A DNA stretch of 64,000 nucleotides from Demequina iriomotensis (GTDB lineage: Bacteria > Actinomycetota > Actinomycetes > Actinomycetales > Demequinaceae). Below, piece after piece: positions 15,575 to 24,424 of this stretch. The notes under the pieces were generated by a model. It saw only the letters and a list, made by a program, of their open reading frames with translations, searched no databases and was not told where the DNA came from. Position 1 is the stretch's first letter. Each line of letters begins with the position of its first letter. Position numbers and translations under genes: made by a program. The DNA is taken from the NCBI RefSeq assembly GCF_000971395.1, contig NZ_BBME01000014.1, positions 62,001 to 126,000 on the forward strand. The letters run 5' to 3'.

Positions 15575-17092
15575 ATGGCAACACCGACCATCCGCGCGCT
15601 GCTGGCCCGTCCCGAGCTGCATCTGCGGCTCGCTACGCCCGAGGAGGAGGTCGCTCCCGGCGCGCTCGATGCGACGGTGCGCTGGGTGCACAGCTCCGAC
15701 CTCGCGGATCCCACCCCCTTCCTCGCCGGCGGGATGGTCCTGCTCACCACCGGGACGCAGTTCCACGATGTCGGGGACGATGCCCGCCCGTACGCCTCCT
15801 ACGTCCGCCGCCTCGCCCGGTCGGGCATCCTCGGGCTCGGCTTCGGCACCGAGGTGGTGCGCGACGGCATCCCCGATGCGCTGGTCGAGGCGTGCCTCGA
15901 GGCGCGGCTGCCGCTGTGGGAGGTGCCGTACGACACCCCCTTCATCGCGCTCGCGCGCGCCAACGCGGAGTCGCTCGCGGCGGTCGCGTACGAACGCCGC
16001 TCGTGGGCGCTCGAGGCCCAACGCGCCGTCGCGGTCGCGGCCCTCAAGCCGGATGGGCTGCGCTCCATGCTCGCGGAGCTGTCCCGGCGGCTCGGCGCGT
16101 GGGTGGGCCTGGTCGACGCGGACGCGCTGGTGCACGAGCACCCCGGCGGCGGCGTCGATGCGACCACCGTGGCGACGCTGCGCCAGCACGCCGGGACGAT
16201 GCTGGTGCGCGGCGTGCAGGCGACCTCCGGGGCGACGATCGGCTCGCGCGAGTTCCACCTCCAGACGCTCGGCCAACGCGGGCGCCTGCGCGCCGTCCTC
16301 GCGATCGGCGCGGCCGAGCTCGACGAGCAGCACCGCGCCGTGGTCACCACCGTGGTCGCGATGGCGGCGCTCGCCCTCGAGCAGCGCCAGGACCTCGATC
16401 AGGCGCGAGAGACGCTCGCCGCGGGCGTGCTCGCGGCGCTCACGCGCGGGGACGTCGCGCTCGCCTCTGACGTCGCGCGGGCCTCGGGTGCCCCCCTCCC
16501 GGACGCGCCGGTGGTGCTCGCGGTCGCCGACGAGCGCCTCGCCGCGGCGGGCGGCGCCGGCCGGTGGCTCGACGCCCGCGGGGTGCCGCTGCTGCACACG
16601 CGCGAGGGCGGGGACCTGGTGATCCTCCTGGCCGAGGAGGACGCCGCGCTGCTCGACGAGCTGGTGCTGCGCCACGGCGGCACGGTCGGCGTGTCGACTC
16701 CGGTCGGGCTCGGCGCGGTGACCGAGGCGCTGTCCCAGGCGCGCGCCGCGCGGGAGCGCCGCCTCGCGCCCGTGACGCGCTTCGCCGACCTGCCCGGAGC
16801 GGGCGTGCTGACGCTGCTCGACGGTCCCGAGGCGCGCATCGTCGCCCGGGCCGCGCTCGCGCCGCTCGCGGAGCACGACGCCGAGCAGGGCACGGACCTG
16901 GTCGCGACGGTCGCCGCGTGGTTCGCGGCGGACTGCGCGCACGACGCGGCGGCGCGCGCGCTGGGCGTGCACCGGCACACCGTCCGGGCGAGGCTCGCGA
17001 CCGCGCAGGAGCTGCTGGGGCAGGACCTCGCGACCGTCGCCGGCCGGGCGCAGCTGTGGGCGGCGCTGCGCGCAGCGGGCCTGCTCGGCTGA
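15575..17092 (+). CDS. PucR-family transcriptional regulator
   Basis: A 505-residue regulator with the PucR N-terminal domain (about residues 5-125, with RWVHSSDLADPTPFLAGGMVLLTTG), a degenerate GGDEF-like middle, and a C-terminal HTH_30 region (AARALGVHRHTVRARLATAQELLG near 465-488). PucR-type proteins usually activate purine, GABA or amine catabolism. Its divergence from gabT-gabD points to GABA or succinate semialdehyde as effector, similar in role to GabR but a different family. It ends at a strong dyad shared with the convergent aminotransferase gene. Confidence 0.9.
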   Translation: MATPTIRALLARPELHLRLATPEEEVAPGALDATVRWVHSSDLADPTPFLAGGMVLLTTGTQFHDVGDDARPYASYVRRLARSGILGLGFGTEVVRDGIPDALVEACLEARLPLWEVPYDTPFIALARANAESLAAVAYERRSWALEAQRAVAVAALKPDGLRSMLAELSRRLGAWVGLVDADALVHEHPGGGVDATTVATLRQHAGTMLVRGVQATSGATIGSREFHLQTLGQRGRLRAVLAIGAAELDEQHRAVVTTVVAMAALALEQRQDLDQARETLAAGVLAALTRGDVALASDVARASGAPLPDAPVVLAVADERLAAAGGAGRWLDARGVPLLHTREGGDLVILLAEEDAALLDELVLRHGGTVGVSTPVGLGAVTEALSQARAARERRLAPVTRFADLPGAGVLTLLDGPEARIVARAALAPLAEHDAEQGTDLVATVAAWFAADCAHDAAARALGVHRHTVRARLATAQELLGQDLATVAGRAQLWAALRAAGLLG

Positions 17093-17110
17093 GCGCGCTG
17101 CGCCCGCAGG

Positions 17111-17173
17111 CGCGCTGCGAGGTGCTCAGTGCTCGAATGCGAGCGCAACGGGCACTGAGCACCTCACAGCGCG
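17111..17173. terminator. Bidirectional terminator between convergent genes
   Basis: A 14-bp perfect stem, GAGGTGCTCAGTGC (17119-17132) with 17152-17165, extends by seven more pairs (CGCGCTG/CAGCGCG) after one mismatch. It lies between the pucR stop and the stop of the convergent aminotransferase gene and can serve both. Confidence 0.82.
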
Positions 17174-17182
17174 AATGGCGGC

Positions 17183-18544
17183 TCAGGCGATGAGGGCGTC
17201 GACCTCGCTGAGAGCCGCGTCGATCACCGCGAGGCCGCGCCGGAGCTCGTCCTCGGTGATGATCAGCGGCGGCGCGATGTGCGTGCGGTTGAAGTGCACG
17301 AACGGCCACAGCCCCGAGTCCTTGCACGCCTTCGCGAACACGCCCATGGGGGCGGCGTCCGCGCCGGCGGCGTTGAACGGCACCAGGGGCTCGCGGGTCT
17401 CCTTGTCGCGGACCAGCTCGATCGCCCAGAACAGGCCGGTGCCGCGGATCTCGCCCACGCACGGGTGGCTCTCGAGCCAGCCGCGAAGCGTGGGCTCGAT
17501 CACCCGGGAGCCCAGGTCCTTGACGCGCTCGAGGATGCCGTCACGGCGGAACACCTCGAACGTCGCGACGCCGGGGGCGCATGCGAGCGGGTGCCCCGAG
17601 TAGGTGAGCCCGCCGGGGAACACGCGCTCGTCGAACGCCGCGGCGATGTCCTTCGAGATCACCACGCCGCCCAGCGGGACGTAACCCGAGTTCACGCCCT
17701 TGGCGAAGGTGACGAGGTCCGGCTCGACGCCGTGCGCCTGGTACGCGAACCACTCGCCGGTGCGCCCGAAGCCGACCATCACCTCGTCCGCGATGTAGAC
17801 GATGCCGTACTTGTCGCACAGCGCGCGCACGCCGGCGAGGTAGCCCGGCGGCGGCACCAGCACACCGTTGGTGCCCACGATGGTCTCGATGAGGATCGCG
17901 CCGATGGTCGACGCCCCCTCGAGGACGATGGTCTGCTCGAGGTGCTCGAGCGCGCGGGCGGTCTCCTGAGCCTCGGACTCCGCGTGGAAGGCGGAGCGGT
18001 AGAGGTACGGCCCGAAGAAGTGGACCACGGAGCCGTCGGCGGGCTCGTTGGGCCAGCGGCGCGGGTCGCCCGTGAGCGAGATCGCCGTCGTCGTGTTGCC
18101 GTGGTAGCTGCGGTACATCGCGAGCACCTTGCGCTTGCCCGTGACGAGGCGCGCCATGCGCACCGCGTTCTCGTTCGCGTCGGCGCCGCCGTTGGTGAAG
18201 AACACGCTCTGGAAGCGCTCCCCCGCCACCTCGGTGATGAGGCGCGCGAGCTCGCCGCGCACATCGTTCGCGAAGGACGGCTGGATGGTCGCGAGACCCC
18301 GCGCCTGCCTCTCGATGGCCGCGATGAGGTCGGGGTGCTGGTGGCCCAGGTTGAGGTTCACCAGCTGCGAGCCGAAGTCGAGGAAGCGGTTGCCCGCGTA
18401 GTCCCAGAACTCCGACCCCTCGCCGCCCGCGACGGGCAGCGGGTCGATGAGCGCCTGCGCGCTCCACGAATGGAAGACGTGCTGGCGGTCATCGGCCCGA
18501 ACGCGGGCCTCGGCGCCGGTCATGGCGTCCTGCTCGATGGTCAT
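17183..18544 (-). CDS. Class III aminotransferase, probable beta-alanine/taurine:pyruvate type
   Basis: A 453-residue PLP enzyme. It carries FFTNGGADANENAVRMAR near 115, MYRSYHGNTTTA near 143, IADEVMVGFGRTGEW near 251 and the PLP lysine Lys282 in TFAKGVNSG. The subtype resembles omega-amino acid:pyruvate transaminases, which convert beta-alanine to malonate semialdehyde or taurine to sulfoacetaldehyde. The next gene is methylmalonate/malonate-semialdehyde dehydrogenase only ten bases away, so beta-alanine (or the aminoisobutyrate made from pyrimidines) is the best guess for the substrate. Confidence 0.88.
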   Translation of the reverse strand: MTIEQDAMTGAEARVRADDRQHVFHSWSAQALIDPLPVAGGEGSEFWDYAGNRFLDFGSQLVNLNLGHQHPDLIAAIERQARGLATIQPSFANDVRGELARLITEVAGERFQSVFFTNGGADANENAVRMARLVTGKRKVLAMYRSYHGNTTTAISLTGDPRRWPNEPADGSVVHFFGPYLYRSAFHAESEAQETARALEHLEQTIVLEGASTIGAILIETIVGTNGVLVPPPGYLAGVRALCDKYGIVYIADEVMVGFGRTGEWFAYQAHGVEPDLVTFAKGVNSGYVPLGGVVISKDIAAAFDERVFPGGLTYSGHPLACAPGVATFEVFRRDGILERVKDLGSRVIEPTLRGWLESHPCVGEIRGTGLFWAIELVRDKETREPLVPFNAAGADAAPMGVFAKACKDSGLWPFVHFNRTHIAPPLIITEDELRRGLAVIDAALSEVDALIA

Positions 18545-18553
18545 CTCTCCCCC

Positions 18554-20041
18554 TCAGTGGTTGGACGGGAATCCGAGGTCGATCTGCGACTCGCTGGGCT
18601 CGGGCCAGCGCGTGGTGACCACCTTGGAGCGCGTGTAGAAGTGGACGGACTCGGGCCCGTAGATGTGCGAGTCGCCGAACAGCGACTGCTTCCAGCCGCC
18701 GAACGAGTACGCGCCGATCGGCACCGGCAGCGGCACGTTGACGCCCACCATGCCCACCTCGATGTCGACCTCGAACGAGCGGGCGGTGCCGCCGTCGCGC
18801 GTGAAGATCGCGGTGCCGTTCGCGAAGGAGTTCGCGTTGACCAGCGCCACGGCCTCGTCGTAGGACGATGCGCGGGTCACCGCGAGCACGGGGCCGAAGA
18901 TCTCGTCGTCGTAGACCTTCATGCCGGGCTTGACGTGGTCCACGAGCGACGTGCCGACGAAGAACCCGTCGCCCTCGAACTCCTGCGCGGTGCCGTCGAC
19001 CACGACGGTCGCACCCTCGGCCGCGGCGCCGGTCACGTACGAGGCGACGCGGTCGCGGTGCTCGCGCGTGATGAGCGGACCCATCTCCGAGGCGGGGTCG
19101 GTGCCGTCGCCGATGGTGAGGCCCGCCATACGCTCGGCCACCTTCGCAACCAGCGCATCGGCCGTCTCCTCGCCCACGGGGACCAGGACCGAGATCGCCA
19201 TGCAGCGCTCGCCGGCCGAGCCGTACGCCGCGGAGACCGCGGCGTCCGCCGCCGCGTCGAGGTCCGCGTCCGGCATGACGATCATGTGGTTCTTCGCGCC
19301 GCCGAGCGCCTGCACGCGCTTGCCCTGCGCCGTGCCGCGCTCGTAGATCGCGCGGGCCACCGGGGTCGATCCGACGAAGCTCACGGCCTTGACCTCGGGC
19401 GAGTCGAGCAGCGTGTCGACGGCGACCTTGTCGCCGTGGACCACGTTGAGGACGCCCGCGGGCAGGCCCGCCTCCTCGAACAGGCGCGCGAGGAAGATCG
19501 ACGCCGAGGGGTCCTTCTCGCTCGGCTTGAGCACGACGGTGTTGCCGCACGCGATCGCCGAGGCCGCCATCCACAAGGGCACCATCACGGGGAAGTTGAA
19601 CGGGGTGATCGCGGCGACCACGCCCACGGGCTGCTTGACCGAGTGGACGTCGACGCCACGCGCGACCTGCTGCGAGTGCTCGCCCTTGAGGTGGTGGACC
19701 AGACCGGCCGCGAACTCGACGTTCTCGATGCCACGGCTGATCTCGCCCTTGGCGTCGGCGAGCACCTTGCCGTGCTCGCGCGTGATGATCGCCGCGAGCT
19801 CGTCCTGGCGCTCGATGAGCAGGTGGCGCAGGCGGAAGAACACGTCGGCCCGCTTGATGAGGCCGCTCGCGCGCCACGCGGGGAGGGCAGCCTTCGCCGC
19901 GGCGATCGCGTCCTCAACCTCGGCGAAGGTCGCGAAGGCGACCTGGGCGACCACCTCGCCCGTCGCGGGGTTCCACACGTCCCCCGTGCGCTCCCCGGCT
20001 CCCGCCTCGGCTCCCGCGATGTGATGACGGATCAGGCTCAC
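18554..20041 (-). CDS. mmsA: CoA-acylating methylmalonate-semialdehyde dehydrogenase
   Basis: A 495-residue aldehyde dehydrogenase that oxidises malonate or methylmalonate semialdehyde to acetyl-CoA or propionyl-CoA with decarboxylation. Catalytic Cys280 lies in GSAGERCMAIS. The usual catalytic Glu is replaced: the motif reads QALGGAKNH with Asn251, which is diagnostic for the CoA-acylating MMSDH group. The C-terminus YSFGGWKQSLFGDSHIYGPESVHFYT is also typical. It precedes the aminotransferase in a two-gene operon and is divergent from the second PucR gene 85 bases away. Confidence 0.94.
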   Translation of the reverse strand: MSLIRHHIAGAEAGAGERTGDVWNPATGEVVAQVAFATFAEVEDAIAAAKAALPAWRASGLIKRADVFFRLRHLLIERQDELAAIITREHGKVLADAKGEISRGIENVEFAAGLVHHLKGEHSQQVARGVDVHSVKQPVGVVAAITPFNFPVMVPLWMAASAIACGNTVVLKPSEKDPSASIFLARLFEEAGLPAGVLNVVHGDKVAVDTLLDSPEVKAVSFVGSTPVARAIYERGTAQGKRVQALGGAKNHMIVMPDADLDAAADAAVSAAYGSAGERCMAISVLVPVGEETADALVAKVAERMAGLTIGDGTDPASEMGPLITREHRDRVASYVTGAAAEGATVVVDGTAQEFEGDGFFVGTSLVDHVKPGMKVYDDEIFGPVLAVTRASSYDEAVALVNANSFANGTAIFTRDGGTARSFEVDIEVGMVGVNVPLPVPIGAYSFGGWKQSLFGDSHIYGPESVHFYTRSKVVTTRWPEPSESQIDLGFPSNH

Positions 20042-20126
20042 AGCTCTCCCTTCGCATGCGCGCCGGACACTCTGCCGGGCGCGCCGATGTGCGCTAGGTG
20101 GCTAGATTCACACATACGATGGGCCG

Positions 20127-21722
20127 ATGGACGTCTCCGACCGTCGCGAATTGTCCGGGTCCCCTACACATCGTCCGGGGCGGGCGGCGCTCGCCGCGCT
20201 GCCCTCCGTCACCGAGCTCCTCGAGGACCCCGCGTTCCGCGCGGGCAGGCCCGAGGTGCTGGTCGGGGGCGCGCTGCTCGACGCGCCCGTGCGATGGATC
20301 CACACGTCGGAGCGCGCCGACATCGCGCGCATGCTCGAGGGGCGCGAGCTGCTGCTGTCGATGGGCACGGCGTGGCCCGATGACGATGCAGGGCTGACCG
20401 AGCTGGTCGCGAGCCTCGCCGAGGCTGGCGTGTCCGCCCTGGTCCTCGAGCTGGGCACGCGGTACACGACGCCGCCGGCGGCCGTGGTCGAGGCCGCGCG
20501 CCAGCACGGGCTCGCGCTCGTGATCCTCCACCGCGAGGTGAGGTTCGTGACCCTCACCGAGGCGGGGCACAGCCGCATCATCGCGGGCCAGATGTCGGCG
20601 CTGCGGGCGCGAGACGAGGTCCGCGAGGTGTTCACCTCGCTCGCGCTGCGCGGCGCACCCGCCGATCACGTGGTGCGGGAGCTCGCACGCGCGCTCGGCG
20701 CCCCGGTGGTGCTCGAGAGCCTCGCGCACGAGGCGCTCATCGCCGAGGTCCCCGTCGGCGCCGAGGCCGCCGTGCTGGGCGACTGGGAGCGGCGCTCGCG
20801 CGCGGCGCACCGCGACGGCGGCGGCTGGCTCGTGGTGCCGGTCGACGCGCGAGGCAAGCGCTGGGGCTTCCTGGTCGCGCTTCCGGGGCCCGACCATGCC
20901 GCGGGACGGCGGAACGTGCTGCTTCAGGGCGCGGTCGCGCTCGCGCTCGGGAGGCTCGCCGACGGCGGACGCGACGAGTGGGCGACGCTGGCGCGCCGCC
21001 ACGTGCTCGACCCCCTGCTCGCGGGCCGGTTCGCGACCCCCGAGGCCATGGCCGCGCGGCTCGAGGCCGCCGGCGTCCCCGTGGTCGATCGCCTGCTCTA
21101 CGGCCTCGCGCTGCGCGGCGGCGATCCCACCGCCGCGGAGATCGAGTCGTGGGCGCTCGGCGCCGGCGCGCGGGCACGCGCGCTCCCGGTCCCCGCGCGG
21201 GGCGGGGCGGCGGTGACCGTCGTGCTGCTGTCGCGACCCGCGCATCGTCCGCTCGACGATGCGGCGGTAGCCTCGCTGCAGCGCACCCTGCGCGACGGCG
21301 CGCGCATCGGCATCACGGTGGGACGCGAGGCGGCCGACGTGGACGCCGCGACGCTGTCGCTGCACGAGTCGCTCGACAACGTGCGCGAGCCCGCGGCCGG
21401 CGAGGTGCTGTGGGTCGAGCGCCGCCCGCTGTCACGCCTGCTCAGCAGCCTGCGCGACGATCACCGGCTGCTGGACCATGGCGAGAGGATGCTCGCGCCG
21501 ATCGTCGAGCACGATCAGCGCACGGCGGGCGACCTCCAGCGGGTGCTGCGCGCCGCGCTCGCCCACCCGGGCAACCGGACCGCGGCGGCGCGGGCGGCGC
21601 ACCTCTCGCGGTCGGTCTTCTACCAGCGCCTCGAGCTCATCTCGACGCTGCTCGACGTCGACCTCGAGGACGGCGAGACGCAGACCGCGCTGCACATCGC
21701 GCTGCTGTCGCGGCACGCCTGA
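20127..21722 (+). CDS. PucR-family transcriptional regulator (second copy type)
   Basis: A 531-residue regulator. The PucR N-terminal domain covers about residues 27-150 (RWIHTSERADIARMLEGRELLLSMG), followed by a long effector region and a C-terminal helix-turn-helix (RTAAARAAHLSRSVFYQRLELISTLL near 490-515). It is clearly diverged from the PucR at 15575. It is divergent from mmsA, so the beta-alanine operon and the GABA operon each have their own PucR. The ~25-residue N-terminal extension before the conserved domain may be untranslated in reality; internal starts exist. Confidence 0.88.
   Translation: MDVSDRRELSGSPTHRPGRAALAALPSVTELLEDPAFRAGRPEVLVGGALLDAPVRWIHTSERADIARMLEGRELLLSMGTAWPDDDAGLTELVASLAEAGVSALVLELGTRYTTPPAAVVEAARQHGLALVILHREVRFVTLTEAGHSRIIAGQMSALRARDEVREVFTSLALRGAPADHVVRELARALGAPVVLESLAHEALIAEVPVGAEAAVLGDWERRSRAAHRDGGGWLVVPVDARGKRWGFLVALPGPDHAAGRRNVLLQGAVALALGRLADGGRDEWATLARRHVLDPLLAGRFATPEAMAARLEAAGVPVVDRLLYGLALRGGDPTAAEIESWALGAGARARALPVPARGGAAVTVVLLSRPAHRPLDDAAVASLQRTLRDGARIGITVGREAADVDAATLSLHESLDNVREPAAGEVLWVERRPLSRLLSSLRDDHRLLDHGERMLAPIVEHDQRTAGDLQRVLRAALAHPGNRTAAARAAHLSRSVFYQRLELISTLLDVDLEDGETQTALHIALLSRHA
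21242..21262. repeat. Inverted pair of the GACGATGC motif inside a pucR gene
   Basis: CGCATCGTC and its exact complement GACGATGCG are separated by only five bases (CGCTC) within coding sequence for the regulator. The arm at 21242-21250 is a full GGACGATGC copy on the - strand; the other has TC instead of GG at its 5' end. Confidence 0.75.
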
Positions 21723-21746
21723 GGCGCAGGCCGGGCGTCGCCGGGC

Positions 21747-22094
21747 TCAGCCCGCGACGTAGACCTTGCGCAACGTCTCCGTGACCGTCCACCGGGTGCG
21801 CATGCCCGCCGTGAGCCACACCATCGAGCCGGGGCCGATCTCGGCCGGCGGCAGCGCCGGGTCGAGGTACTCGATGGTCGCGCGACCTGCGAGCACCACG
21901 AACACCTCGTCGGCCTCGGTGTCGGTCGCGACGCCCGGCGTCATCTCCCACACCCCGACCTCGATCTCGCCGATCTCGGCGAGGGCGGCCGCGCCGGCGA
22001 CGGGCGCGCCCGACTCGACGGCATGAGCCTCGACGGGCTCGGTCTCGATGGCCAGGGTGCGCAGGTCGACGGGGACGCCGGGTTCGAGGGTCAT
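21747..22094 (-). CDS. Cupin-domain protein (DUF861-like)
   Basis: A 115-residue single-cupin protein. The segment GVWEMTPGVATDTEADEVFVVLAGRATIEYLDP resembles the sugar-cupin/ethanolamine-utilisation family often encoded next to amine oxidases. The usual first-motif histidines appear replaced (ATDTEADEVF), so metal binding is doubtful. The ATG overlaps the stop of the PQ-loop membrane gene (ATGA). In the same operon is an FAD amine oxidase, so a small-molecule role in polyamine metabolism is plausible but unproven. Confidence 0.82.
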   Translation of the reverse strand: MTLEPGVPVDLRTLAIETEPVEAHAVESGAPVAGAAALAEIGEIEVGVWEMTPGVATDTEADEVFVVLAGRATIEYLDPALPPAEIGPGSMVWLTAGMRTRWTVTETLRKVYVAG

Positions 22095-22762
22095 GCGTCG
22101 AACCCTAGCCCGAGCAGGTCGGCCTCCCGCCCGCGCGGCGCGCGCCGGCGGTGCGCCACCGCGCGCCAGCATCGCGGCGCGTTCGAGGCGATCGCGAGGG
22201 CACCGAAGGCGAGATAGCTGGGCACCACCACGGTGCCGGTCCAGCCGAGGCCCACCACGACGTAGATGACCCCCTCGAGCGCGCTCACCGCGGTCGCCGC
22301 GACGGAGATGCCGGCGACGTCGACGGCCCGCATGCCGGACCACAGCGCCGGGAGCGAGTACGCGGCCGTGACCGCCACGAGCGACATGCCGACCGCGAGA
22401 CGCAGCGCGCCCGCCGCCTCGCCCACGATCCCGATGAGCGCGAGGCCCGCGACCGTGCCCCCCGCGGCGCGGAGCATCGTCGCGCGGAACGCGGGCGCGA
22501 GGCGCGCCGCCTCGGCGCACAACCGCGCGTGGAAGAAGGCCCACACGGCGGTCGCGACCATCACGCCCCACGCCTGGGCGAGGAGCGCCACCGCGAACCA
22601 TGCGGGGATCGAGCCGAGCAGCACGCCGAGCGAGACGGCCGAGAGACCCGCGACGCTGCGCGAGCCGCGGACCCGCAGCCATGCCGGGACGGAGCGTGCG
22701 AGCTCGACGGCGACCAGGACCGCGCCCGACGCGACGGCCCAGCCGAGGTCAGCGGCGGGCAC
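22091..22762 (-). CDS. PQ-loop (SWEET/MtN3-like) integral membrane protein
   Basis: A 223-residue membrane protein with about seven hydrophobic segments arranged as two similar halves. Each half has a PQ-loop-like turn: GSRSVAGLSAVSLGVLLGS near residues 33-51 and MRAVDVAGISVAATAVSALEG near 145-165. This resembles SWEET/SemiSWEET and PQ-loop transporters, although the Pro-Gln pair itself is not visible. The start is GTG. It lies between an FAD amine oxidase and a cupin gene with overlapping stop and start codons, so it may export or import the amine or its product. Function is inferred only from fold and context. Confidence 0.72.
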   Translation of the reverse strand: MPAADLGWAVASGAVLVAVELARSVPAWLRVRGSRSVAGLSAVSLGVLLGSIPAWFAVALLAQAWGVMVATAVWAFFHARLCAEAARLAPAFRATMLRAAGGTVAGLALIGIVGEAAGALRLAVGMSLVAVTAAYSLPALWSGMRAVDVAGISVAATAVSALEGVIYVVVGLGWTGTVVVPSYLAFGALAIASNAPRCWRAVAHRRRAPRGREADLLGLGFDA

Positions 22763-22777
22763 GGGCGGACGGCGGGT

Positions 22778-24166
22778 TCACGAGTCGAAGCCTAGGCCCA
22801 GCGCGTCGAGGCCCCGCAGCAGCAGGTTCCGCCGCCCCTCGCGATGGTCGGCGCGGTCCAGGCTCCAGCGGGTCGCGTTGATGCCGAGGCTCGCGACTGG
22901 CTCGGGCGGGAACGGCAGGGGCCGTTCGCGCACCATCGCGAGACGCGTCCGCTCCGTCTCCTCGCCCGCGAGCAGGTCGAGCATGACGTTCGCCCCGAAG
23001 CGCGTGGCCCCGACACCCAGGCCCGTGAAGCCCAGCGAGTAGGCGACGTCGCCGCCGCGGGCCGTGCCCCAGAACGCGCAGAAGCGCGTGCTCGTGTCGA
23101 TCGCGCCGGCCCAGCGATGGGTCGCACGGATCCCGTCGAGCTGCGGGAAGGTGGTGAGCAGGTGGCTCGCGAGCCTCTCGTAGGACGCGGGGCGGTCCTG
23201 GTAGCGGGCACGCACGCGGCCGCCCGCGTGATAGATCGCGTCGTAGCCGCCGAACAGCAGGCGGTCGTCCGCGGTGAGCCGGTAGTAGTGGAACTGGTTG
23301 GCCATGTCCGCGACGCCCTGGCGGCCCTCCCAGCCGATCTCGGCCAGCCGGTCCGCGGGCAGCGGCTCGGTCATGAGCGCGTAGTCGTAGACCGGCACGG
23401 TCATGAGCCGGTTGCGCCTCAGCAGCGACGGGAACACGTTGGTCGCGAGCGCGACCTTGCCCGCACGGACCACGCCGTCGCGCGTCCGGACCACCGGTCC
23501 GTCCTCGAGCGCCACCACCGGGGACTGCTCGACGATCTCCACCCCCAGCTCCTCGGCGACGCGCGCCAGCTCGCGCGCGAGCTTGCCGGGGTGGACCATC
23601 GCGGTGTCGTCGGGGCTGAGCTGCCCGCCCAGGTAGGTCGGCGAGTTCACGAGCGCGCGCGTCGCCTCCGCGTCGAGGACGCCGTCGCCCTCGAGCCACG
23701 CGAGCTGGTGCGGCTCGATCGCGACCGCGAGCGCGCCGGTGCGCTGCCAATCGACGTCCATGCCGTAGCGGGCCACCGTGTCCTGGATCTCGTCGAGGTT
23801 CTGCATCCCGAGCCGGTCGAGCTCGTCGACCTCGTCGGGCCACCGCGCCTCGCCGTTCTCGCGACCGTGCGTGAGGCTCGCCTCGCAGAAGCCGCCGTTG
23901 CGTCCCGACGCCGCCCAGCCCACGCGTCGCCCCTCGAGCACCATCACGCTTCGCCCGGGGTCGCGCTCCTTCGCCAGGATCGCGGTCCACAGCCCGCTGT
24001 AGCCGCCGCCCACGACGACGAGGTCGGCACGGTGGCTGCCCGCGAGCGCGGGGCGCGCGGGCCCGGGCGCATCGTCCGTCCAGAAGGGGTCGAGGCGCGA
24101 GCCCTCGAGCATGGTGGCGATGGACGATGCGGCAGCCGGCTGGCGCTCGAAGACCGTGGTGGCCAC
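22778..24166 (-). CDS. FAD-dependent amine oxidase (gamma-glutamylputrescine oxidase-like)
   Basis: A 462-residue DAO-family flavoenzyme. The dinucleotide-binding motif VVVGGGYSGLWTA lies near residues 50-62, followed by GRRVGWAASGRNGGFC, the flavin-region signature of PuuB-like oxidases. C-terminal GFTGLGVGATRFGANVMLDLL is also typical. The GTG start at 24166 is chosen because AGGAG lies eight bases upstream; a longer Pro/Arg-rich form to 24277 is unlikely. It may oxidise gamma-glutamylputrescine or another polyamine derivative, releasing an aldehyde for the nearby dehydrogenases. It is divergent from a class III aminotransferase. Confidence 0.87.
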   Translation of the reverse strand: MATTVFERQPAAASSIATMLEGSRLDPFWTDDAPGPARPALAGSHRADLVVVGGGYSGLWTAILAKERDPGRSVMVLEGRRVGWAASGRNGGFCEASLTHGRENGEARWPDEVDELDRLGMQNLDEIQDTVARYGMDVDWQRTGALAVAIEPHQLAWLEGDGVLDAEATRALVNSPTYLGGQLSPDDTAMVHPGKLARELARVAEELGVEIVEQSPVVALEDGPVVRTRDGVVRAGKVALATNVFPSLLRRNRLMTVPVYDYALMTEPLPADRLAEIGWEGRQGVADMANQFHYYRLTADDRLLFGGYDAIYHAGGRVRARYQDRPASYERLASHLLTTFPQLDGIRATHRWAGAIDTSTRFCAFWGTARGGDVAYSLGFTGLGVGATRFGANVMLDLLAGEETERTRLAMVRERPLPFPPEPVASLGINATRWSLDRADHREGRRNLLLRGLDALGLGFDS

Positions 24167-24424
24167 GGGTATCACTCCTGACTGGGAAGGGCTTGTGCCG
24201 CATCGAACCGCACGCGGGACGCGGCGCGCAAGCCGCTTCGGACACGGCGGCGGGCGGCGCCCGGGCGGGCGACGCATCGTCCGGCGTCATGGACCGGAAA
24301 CATCGCATGGGCTACCGTCGGAGATGCACTCCCCGGGTGTGCGACCCCAGCGCCAGGCCGGCGGGCGGTCGCGAACCTCACCTCATGAAGATGCCCGTCG
24401 CCAGGCCGGTCGGGTGGAGGAGTC
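24167..24424. promoter_or_regulatory. Divergent control region, amine oxidase and aminotransferase
   Basis: 258 bases between two divergent start codons. One copy of the GGACGATGC motif (24274-24282, - strand) lies inside. The + gene has GGGTGGAGGAGTC just before its ATG as a strong ribosome-binding site. No regulator gene is adjacent and I see no clear palindrome. Confidence 0.5.

Noticed and set aside
22081-22108. GGTTCGA...TCGAACC dyad resembling a tRNA T-arm
   Set aside because: No acceptor stem, anticodon arm or 3' end around it; it lies at the start of the cupin gene.
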